A program made the translations under genes and the position numbers. DNA of 10,363 nt from JAWLCQ01 sp041687095 (lineage in GTDB: Bacteria; Planctomycetota; Phycisphaerae; SM23-33), in the NCBI GenBank assembly GCA_041687095.1, contig JAWLCQ010000166.1, positions 1 through 10,363 on the forward strand. The letters are read 5' to 3'. Of this stretch, positions 6,672 through 10,363 are shown piece after piece. The notes below the pieces were generated by a model. That model saw only the letters and a list, made by a program, of their open reading frames with translations, had not been told where the DNA came from and made no database searches. Position 1 is the first letter of the stretch. Each line of letters starts with the position of its first letter.

Positions 6672-6737
6672 GCGGACGCCTCCCTCAACACGCCCGGACA
6701 ACGGGGGTGGGGAGGCCTCGTTGCTCTGCACATCTCG
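6670..6737 (-). repeat. Decayed inverted copy of module plus palindrome arm
   Basis: Read on the minus strand, the 22-nt module (6716-6737) is followed by a segment that matches the start of copy A at roughly 36 of 50 positions, including acccccg and gtccggg. It is thus a third, degenerate copy of the same unit, in opposite orientation to copy A. Confidence 0.6.
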
Positions 6738-6780
6738 CACGCGCCTGCACCGGGCTCTTCTGACCCGCCCCACACACATG

Positions 6781-6954
6781 CGCCGGGGGTCTCCTGACCC
6801 CCGGCGTCCGGGAGGGGCGAGCAGCGCCTCCGCGGCAGCGCCGTTGGAGCGCCCCCTTCGCGGCGGCGGCCGCCGCGACCGAAGCGCCGCCATCACGCTG
6901 TCGCGGAGGCGCTCCGCTCGTTCCGGGACGTTGGGGGTCAGGAGACCCCCAACG
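6781..6954. repeat. Long palindromic element, copy B (intact)
   Basis: A 174-bp unit that is one long imperfect palindrome. Left terminal hairpin: cgccgggggtc (6781-6791), loop tcct, gacccccggcg (6796-6806). Right terminal hairpin: cgttgggggtc (6929-6939), loop agga, gacccccaacg (6944-6954). Both stems are 11 bp and perfect. The inner arms are similar inverted sequences meeting at a perfect 14-bp palindrome, gcggcggccgccgc (6863-6876). It carries no gene and lies between two plus-strand genes. Confidence 0.85.
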
Positions 6955-7026
6955 CACGCGCTCGGGGCGCCGCACGCGCTCGGGGCATCGCACGCGCTCG
7001 GGGCGCCGTACGCGCTTGAGGCTTCG
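6955..7026. repeat. 18-bp tandem repeat, four units
   Basis: Four consecutive 18-base units start at 6955, 6973, 6991 and 7009. Units 1 and 3 are identical (cacgcgctcggggcgccg), unit 2 differs at two bases, and unit 4 is more diverged. The array begins exactly where the right hairpin of copy B ends. Confidence 0.9.
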
Positions 7027-7032
7027 GGACGC

Positions 7033-7069
7033 CGAGATGTGCAGAACAATGAGGTACGGAGGCCTCCGT
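7033..7069 (+). repeat. 22-nt module copy 3 plus 14-bp palindrome
   Basis: The module at 7033-7054 is followed by the perfect palindrome acggaggcctccgt (7056-7069). Together with the inverted module at 6716-6737 it brackets copy B and the 18-bp array, giving an outer pair of inverted repeats about 340 bp across. Confidence 0.7.
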
Positions 7070-7141
7070 CGCCTACATATGCGCGTGGGGCATAGCGTTC
7101 TCCGCTCCACTGCCCCCCACCGCGCCCCGCCCCCCACGCCA

Positions 7142-7147
7142 TACAAT
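7142..7147 (+). promoter_or_regulatory. Possible -10 box for the SIMPL gene
   Basis: TACAAT lies 48 bases before the ATG at 7196, in an otherwise GC-rich stretch. No convincing -35 hexamer is seen 16-18 bases upstream, so this is only a weak candidate. Confidence 0.3.
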
Positions 7148-7195
7148 GAAGGTGTCATTCGATCCCGGGGTCCCTCACCGTGAAGGAGTTCCGCC

Positions 7196-7954
7196 ATGAT
7201 GCGAACCATTCCGCTTGCGTGCGTCCTGCTCACTGTCGCCGTGCTCACCGGCCCTCTGCACTCCGCCGAGGACGCCAACTGCTGCCCGCGGGTCCCGACG
7301 CTCACCGTCTCGGGGCAGGCGGAGGTCCGCTCCGCTCCCGACCTCGCGCGCCTCCGCCTGGGCGCCACCGCCCAGAGCGAAAACGCCTCCGATGCCCAGC
7401 AGCGGGTCGCGGAGATCATGCAGAAGGCCATCGCGGCCGTCCGCGAACTCGGCGTGCCCGAGGCGGACCTCCAGACCGCCTCCCTGCAACTGCACCCCGT
7501 CTACTCCCAACCGCCCCCCGAGCCCCGCAACCAGCCCTACGAGCCCAAGATCGTCGGGTACCGCGCGAGCAACGTGGTCTCCGTGCGGCTGACGGACCTG
7601 TCGAAGGTCGGGGACGTCATCGACGCCGCCGTCACCGCCGGAGCCAACGAGCTGCAGGAGCTGTCGTTCGAGCTCGAGGACGAGACGGCCGCGAGGCAGG
7701 AGGCGCTCCGCCGCGCCGTCGCCTCCGCCCGCGCCAAGGCCCAGACCATCGCGGAGGCGATGAACGTGCAGCTCGCGGGGGTGCTCGACGTCCGCGAGGG
7801 CGGGGTGAGTGTGCAGCCGGTCGAGCGTCTCGGCCGCCAGCGCCTCTACGCCGCCGAGATGGACGCCTCCACCCCCGTCCAGCCCGGACAGGTCACGGTG
7901 AGCGCGTCGGTGACGATCGAGTACCGCATCGGGGAGGAGCAGGTGCAGGAGTAG
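7196..7954 (+). CDS. Exported SIMPL/DUF541 (YggE-like) protein
   Basis: A 252-residue protein. Residues 1-23 are a signal peptide (MMRTIPL, a hydrophobic run, likely cleavage after LHSA), so the mature protein is periplasmic. The rest is one SIMPL domain, about residues 35-245. It opens TLTVSGQAEVRSAPD and continues with the helix carrying ASDAQQRVAEIMQKAI. The hallmark stretch IVGYRASNVVSVRL-DLSKVGDVIDAAVTAGAN spans 119-151, followed by the long helix EALRRAVASARAKAQTIAEAM. Length agrees with the family (about 230-250). Members such as YggE are linked to oxidative-stress tolerance, with no enzyme activity established, so the role here is inferred. Cys29-Cys30 follow the signal closely. AAGGAG (7183-7188) fits the first ATG (7 bases) and also the adjacent second ATG at 7199. 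Confidence 0.92.
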   Translation: MMRTIPLACVLLTVAVLTGPLHSAEDANCCPRVPTLTVSGQAEVRSAPDLARLRLGATAQSENASDAQQRVAEIMQKAIAAVRELGVPEADLQTASLQLHPVYSQPPPEPRNQPYEPKIVGYRASNVVSVRLTDLSKVGDVIDAAVTAGANELQELSFELEDETAARQEALRRAVASARAKAQTIAEAMNVQLAGVLDVREGGVSVQPVERLGRQRLYAAEMDASTPVQPGQVTVSASVTIEYRIGEEQVQE

Positions 7955-8142
7955 GGCCGGGTGATAGGTTTCTAGTTGGCGGGTTGGCTGGTTAACTGAT
8001 TGATGGATCATCGTTTACCTTCAGTCAATGGATCCATGGAACCCGCGTCCTCGTTGGGCGCCCCGGAAAGCCCAGTCGGGGTGGGACGCTTGTAGCCCGC
8101 AGTCTGTCGAGCCTATCTATAAAGCATACAAAAGGTTACACG
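7955..8142. other. Intergenic stretch without a gene
   Basis: After the SIMPL stop I see no rho-independent terminator. There is a run of ttggc/ggttaac words near 7976-7998, and a near-inverted ggttaactg core recurs as its complement at 8394-8402 at the far side of this gap. A 10-bp palindrome atggatccat lies at 8028-8037. Short open frames here have no ribosome site or recognisable product. Confidence 0.5.
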
Positions 8143-8317
8143 CGGACAATGCCCACGGGGCGCAGTGGGCCCCGTGGGACGGCGTCGGCAGACACTGGGC
8201 GTGGGATTCGTCTATGGGCTCTGGGCAGGAATGTGTCAGGTCTCTCGGATAATTGCAGACCGCACAGCCGGTTAAGGCCGACCCACGGGGCGGACAGCGC
8301 CCCGTGGGCATTGTCCG
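8143..8317. repeat. 175-bp inverted hairpin doublet between convergent genes
   Basis: Bases 8143-8163 and 8297-8317 are exact reverse complements over 21 bases. Each end is a 27-nt hairpin. The left has stem cccacggggc (8152-8161) with gccccgtggg (8169-8178). The right has stem cccacggggcg (8282-8292) with cgccccgtggg (8298-8308). The two hairpins match at 24 of 27 positions when inverted. The doublet sits in the gap between the convergent SIMPL gene and the 171-residue gene, a place typical of REP/BIME elements, and could act as a two-way transcription barrier. Confidence 0.8.
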
Positions 8318-8406
8318 GTGCGCATGGCTGTCGTGGCGCAGGAACGTGGGGGGACCCTCGGAGCTGCAACAGGAACTAACCGCGGATCCCTAAACCAGTT
8401 AACCTG

Positions 8407-8922
8407 TCAGCATCCTTCGCTGCAGCGCCTTGGAGTCCTCCCCATCGCCAAGTCCCCGATGGTCGCCGGGGCGGGGTCGAACGCCCCGACCTCGACGAGG
8501 CCCATGCGGGCGACGGGGGTCAGCGGCAGCCGTCCGTCCAGGCCGCCCTCGACCAGCGCGCGGGCGACGGTGGCGGCGGTGCGGCGGAGGAGCGCCGGGT
8601 CGGCCGACAGGGCCTCAGGGCCGAACAGCAGGTTCACCGTCCCCGCGGGCGTGACCTCCCCCGAGAGGGCGAGGCCGGACTCCGGGGGCAGGGCGAGTTC
8701 GTAGTGGTACGCCCGCTGCCCGTCGACGAAGTTGGGCTCGACGTTCAACAGCAGCGCCTCCCCCGCCAGGGCCCCCTTGAGCAGCAGCCCCCCGGCGGCG
8801 GTGACGGCGCGGCGGGAGGTGAGGGCGCGCAACGCCTCGCACCCCGCCGCCCACGGCACGGGCGTGCGGTTGAGGAGCATCGTTGAGAGCGGCGGGGAAG
8901 GGCTCTGCTCGTTCTGGAGCAC
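8407..8922 (-). CDS. Hypothetical 171-residue protein downstream of moxR
   Basis: I do not recognise this protein. It has no signal peptide or membrane segment. The N-terminal 15 residues are polar and proline-rich. A central region (about 38-100) has alternating hydrophobic, strand-like segments (GGLLLKG, EALLLNVEPNF, AYHYELALPPE, GTVNLLFGPE). A helix-like stretch at about 105-126 (LLRRTAATVARALVEG) follows, then a short tail. The start is GTG at 8922, chosen because GAGGTGA lies 3 bases upstream; the in-frame ATG at 8880 has no ribosome site. The gene follows moxR on the same strand after 118 bases that contain a hairpin. Co-transcription is possible but not shown. Antisense frames exist here, but this one has the ribosome site and a protein-like composition. 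Confidence 0.68.
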   Translation of the reverse strand: MLQNEQSPSPPLSTMLLNRTPVPWAAGCEALRALTSRRAVTAAGGLLLKGALAGEALLLNVEPNFVDGQRAYHYELALPPESGLALSGEVTPAGTVNLLFGPEALSADPALLRRTAATVARALVEGGLDGRLPLTPVARMGLVEVGAFDPAPATIGDLAMGRTPRRCSEGC

Positions 8923-8925
8923 CTG

Positions 8926-8932
8926 TCACCTC
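8926..8932 (-). promoter_or_regulatory. Ribosome site deciding the GTG start
   Basis: On the minus strand, GAGGTGA precedes the GTG codon at 8922-8920 by 3 bases (GAGGTG by 4). The spacing is short but functional. It supports GTG initiation over the ATG at 8880, before which no purine-rich site is seen. Confidence 0.55.
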
Positions 8933-9001
8933 GGAGTCATCCGGTCATCGCAACGGTCTGCGGAGCGTCCGGAGAGGGACGCACGCGGGAATCCAGCGGA
9001 T

Positions 9002-9022
9002 CCCACCGACGCAGTCGGTGGG
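9002..9022 (-). terminator. GC-rich hairpin after moxR (terminator or attenuator)
   Basis: A perfect 9-bp stem cccaccgac (9002-9010) with gtcggtggg (9014-9022) and loop gca begins 19 bases after the moxR stop. No T run follows on the minus strand, so it is not a classic rho-independent terminator. It could reduce read-through into the 171-residue gene or protect the moxR mRNA end. Confidence 0.5.
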
Positions 9023-9040
9023 CTTGGGCAAGACGCGAGC

Positions 9041-10102
9041 CTACCCCGCTTCGGCCGCGGGGGCGGGTTCTTCGGGTTTGGGGCGGGCGGGCTTGGCGTA
9101 CTTGGGGACTTCGGGTTCGGGGACGGTCTGGAGGAGGCGGCGGACGATCTCGACGGAGTCGACGCCCTCGGCGCCGGCGGCGAAGTTGCAGCCGATGCGG
9201 TGGCGGAGGACGGGGACGGCGACGCGGCGGATGTCCTGGAGGGAGACGGTGTAGCGGCCCTCCATGGCGGCGAAGGCCTTTCCGCCCATGATGAGGTACT
9301 GTCCGGCGCGGGGCCCGGCGCCCCAGTCGACCATCTGCTTGACGAAGTCGGGGGCCGACGGGTCCTTCGGCCGCGTGGCGCGGACGAGGTGGGTGACGTA
9401 CTTGATGACGTACTCGCTGACGGGGATGGACGCCACCAGCCGCTGCATGTTGAGGATCTGCCGCCCGTTGAGCAGGACGGAGAGCTGGGGGGTCTTGCCC
9501 GCGGTGGTCTCGGCGAGGATGCGTTCCTCCTCGGTCTGGGAGGGGTAGTCCACGAAGATGTTGAACATGAAGCGGTCGAGCTGGGCCTCGGGCAGGGGGT
9601 AGGTGCCCTCCTGCTCGATGGGGTTCTGGGTGGCGATGACGAAGAACGGTTCGGGCAGGGGGTAGGTGGTCTGCCCGGCGGTGACCTCGCGTTCCTGCAT
9701 GGCCTGGAGCATGGAGGCCTGGGTTTTGGGGGGCGTGCGGTTGATCTCGTCGGCGAGGATGATGTGGGCGAAGATGGGGCCCTGGACAAAGCGGAACTCG
9801 CGGCGCCCGGCCTCGGGCTCGTCGATGACGTTCGTCCCGGTGATGTCCGAGGGCATCAGGTCGGGGGTGAACTGGATGCGTCTGAAGGACAGGTCCATGA
9901 CCTTGGCGAGCGAGGAGACCATCATCGTCTTGGCGAGCCCCGGGACGCCCACGAGCAGGCAGTGCCCGCGGGCGATGATGGCGGCGAACATCTGGTCGAG
10001 GACCTCGCGCTGGCCGATGATGGCCTTGCCCAGCTCGCGGGCGAGGACCTGGCGGCTCTTGGCAAACTGCTCGATGACGGCTTCGAAGGTTTCCTTGGCC
10101 AT
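9041..10102 (-). CDS. moxR: MoxR-family AAA+ ATPase
   Basis: A 353-residue cytoplasmic AAA+ ATPase of the MoxR group, which acts as a chaperone-like activator of partner proteins, often with von Willebrand factor A domains. Walker A is GVPGLAKT (residues 52-59), Walker B is IILADEINR (114-122), sensor 1 is ATQNP (157-161), and the arginine of EAQLDRF is Arg177. The lid domain follows. The last 25 or so residues are a proline- and alanine-rich tail, which is not part of the fold. Length is slightly above the usual 310-340 because of this tail. The ATG at 10102 starts MAKETF directly and has GGGAG 6 bases upstream; the in-frame extension to 10348 lacks support. In many bacteria the next genes are a DUF58 protein and VWA proteins; here an unrelated small gene follows. 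The gene symbol is a family name. Confidence 0.93.
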   Translation of the reverse strand: MAKETFEAVIEQFAKSRQVLARELGKAIIGQREVLDQMFAAIIARGHCLLVGVPGLAKTMMVSSLAKVMDLSFRRIQFTPDLMPSDITGTNVIDEPEAGRREFRFVQGPIFAHIILADEINRTPPKTQASMLQAMQEREVTAGQTTYPLPEPFFVIATQNPIEQEGTYPLPEAQLDRFMFNIFVDYPSQTEEERILAETTAGKTPQLSVLLNGRQILNMQRLVASIPVSEYVIKYVTHLVRATRPKDPSAPDFVKQMVDWGAGPRAGQYLIMGGKAFAAMEGRYTVSLQDIRRVAVPVLRHRIGCNFAAGAEGVDSVEIVRRLLQTVPEPEVPKYAKPARPKPEEPAPAAEAG

Positions 10103-10154
10103 GGTCCGCTCCCGGAAGTTGCCGGGGCCATCGCCACCTCGCCGTCGCGGGTGC

Positions 10155-10179
10155 CACGGCTGCGCTGTGTGCAGCCGTG
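10155..10179. repeat. Hairpin palindrome in the moxR leader
   Basis: The 9-bp stem cacggctgc (10155-10163) pairs with gcagccgtg (10171-10179) around a 7-base loop. It lies about 50 bases upstream of the moxR start and could be an interspersed palindrome or a leader RNA structure. Confidence 0.6.
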
Positions 10180-10203
10180 CTCGTACGCGTGTGCGGCGGA
10201 ACC

Positions 10204-10220
10204 CGGGTTCTGCGAACCCG
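10204..10220. repeat. Second hairpin in the moxR leader
   Basis: The 7-bp stem cgggttc (10204-10210) pairs with gaacccg (10214-10220), loop tgc. It sits 24 bases from the hairpin at 10155-10179. Together they leave little unstructured sequence upstream of moxR. Confidence 0.5.
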
Positions 10221-10332
10221 TGGCGCCCGGCGAACCGGACGTTGCGATGGCCCTGCGGAAGTTGCTTTCCCAGGCGCCTCGGGACTGCTACCATGAGGCG
10301 CGCGGGCGTGGGTCCATCCCGCCCGCAGGGGC

Positions 10333-10362
10333 ATGATACGCGATGCACTCACGCAGGCACAA
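10333..10362 (-). promoter_or_regulatory. Candidate promoter of moxR
   Basis: On the minus strand, TTGTGC (10357-10362), an 18-base spacer and TATCAT (10333-10338) resemble a sigma70 promoter. If used, the moxR mRNA would have an untranslated leader of about 225 bases containing both hairpins (10155-10220). No promoter nearer the start codon is convincing. Confidence 0.4.
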
Positions 10363-10363
10363 T

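Noticed and set aside
5259..7142. Minus-strand open frame of 627 codons over the oxidoreductase
   Set aside because: It is antisense to a clear Gfo/Idh/MocA gene and continues through repeat elements. It is a consequence of GC-rich third positions.
7175..8011. Minus-strand open frame of 278 codons over the SIMPL gene
   Set aside because: It is antisense to a gene with a signal peptide, ribosome site and full SIMPL domain.
8028..8369. Short coding genes in the convergent gap
   Set aside because: The small open frames on both strands lie across the inverted hairpins, lack ribosome sites and mirror one another because of the palindromes.
8732..10336. Plus-strand open frame of 534 codons over moxR
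   Set aside because: It is antisense to moxR with intact Walker A, Walker B and sensor motifs. The product is Gly/Asp/Val-rich filler without domains.

Overview
This is a high-GC bacterial window. Small, well-spaced genes are separated by intergenic gaps packed with palindromes and short repeats. I infer a planctomycete or a close relative. The reasons are a tandem pair of large exported paralogs of a type I associate with that phylum, a single Gfo/Idh/MocA oxidoreductase, a MoxR ATPase, and many interspersed repeats. Sequence similarity was not searched, so the taxonomic call is moderate.

Layout: 1-393 has no gene. It holds a 26-bp-period hairpin repeat and copy A of a long palindromic element. 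A UDP-glucose 4-epimerase gene (galE) lies on the minus strand at 394-1374, with a good sigma70-type promoter at 1447-1475. The divergent gap 1375-1815 holds a 10-bp tandem repeat, a 195-bp element with perfect 30-bp inverted ends, and a 39-nt leader. Two tandem paralogs follow on the plus strand (1816-3396 and 3571-5196). Both are exported or membrane-anchored and end in a pseudopilin-like segment, and each is preceded by a copy of the same 39-nt leader. The gap 5197-5561 holds a rho-independent-type terminator, another palindrome and a promoter candidate. Next come a Gfo/Idh/MocA oxidoreductase (5562-6620, plus) and a repeat cluster at 6639-7069 that includes copy B of the long palindrome. 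A periplasmic SIMPL/DUF541 protein follows (7196-7954, plus). The convergent gap 7955-8406 holds a second inverted hairpin doublet. An unrecognised 171-residue protein with a GTG start (8407-8922, minus) lies downstream of a MoxR AAA+ ATPase (9041-10102, minus). MoxR has a long untranslated upstream region carrying two hairpins.

The genes do not form one pathway. galE supplies UDP-galactose-type sugars for envelope glycans. The oxidoreductase acts on an unknown sugar-like substrate. SIMPL and the two paralogs act outside the cytoplasm. MoxR and the 171-residue protein may share a transcript. I saw no RNA gene, CRISPR array, transposase or integrase.

The most unusual content is intergenic. 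Three unrelated-looking miniature elements (about 174-195 bp) each end in hairpins placed in inverted orientation. The two copies of one of them carry different but fully paired terminal stems, which is a covariation pattern.
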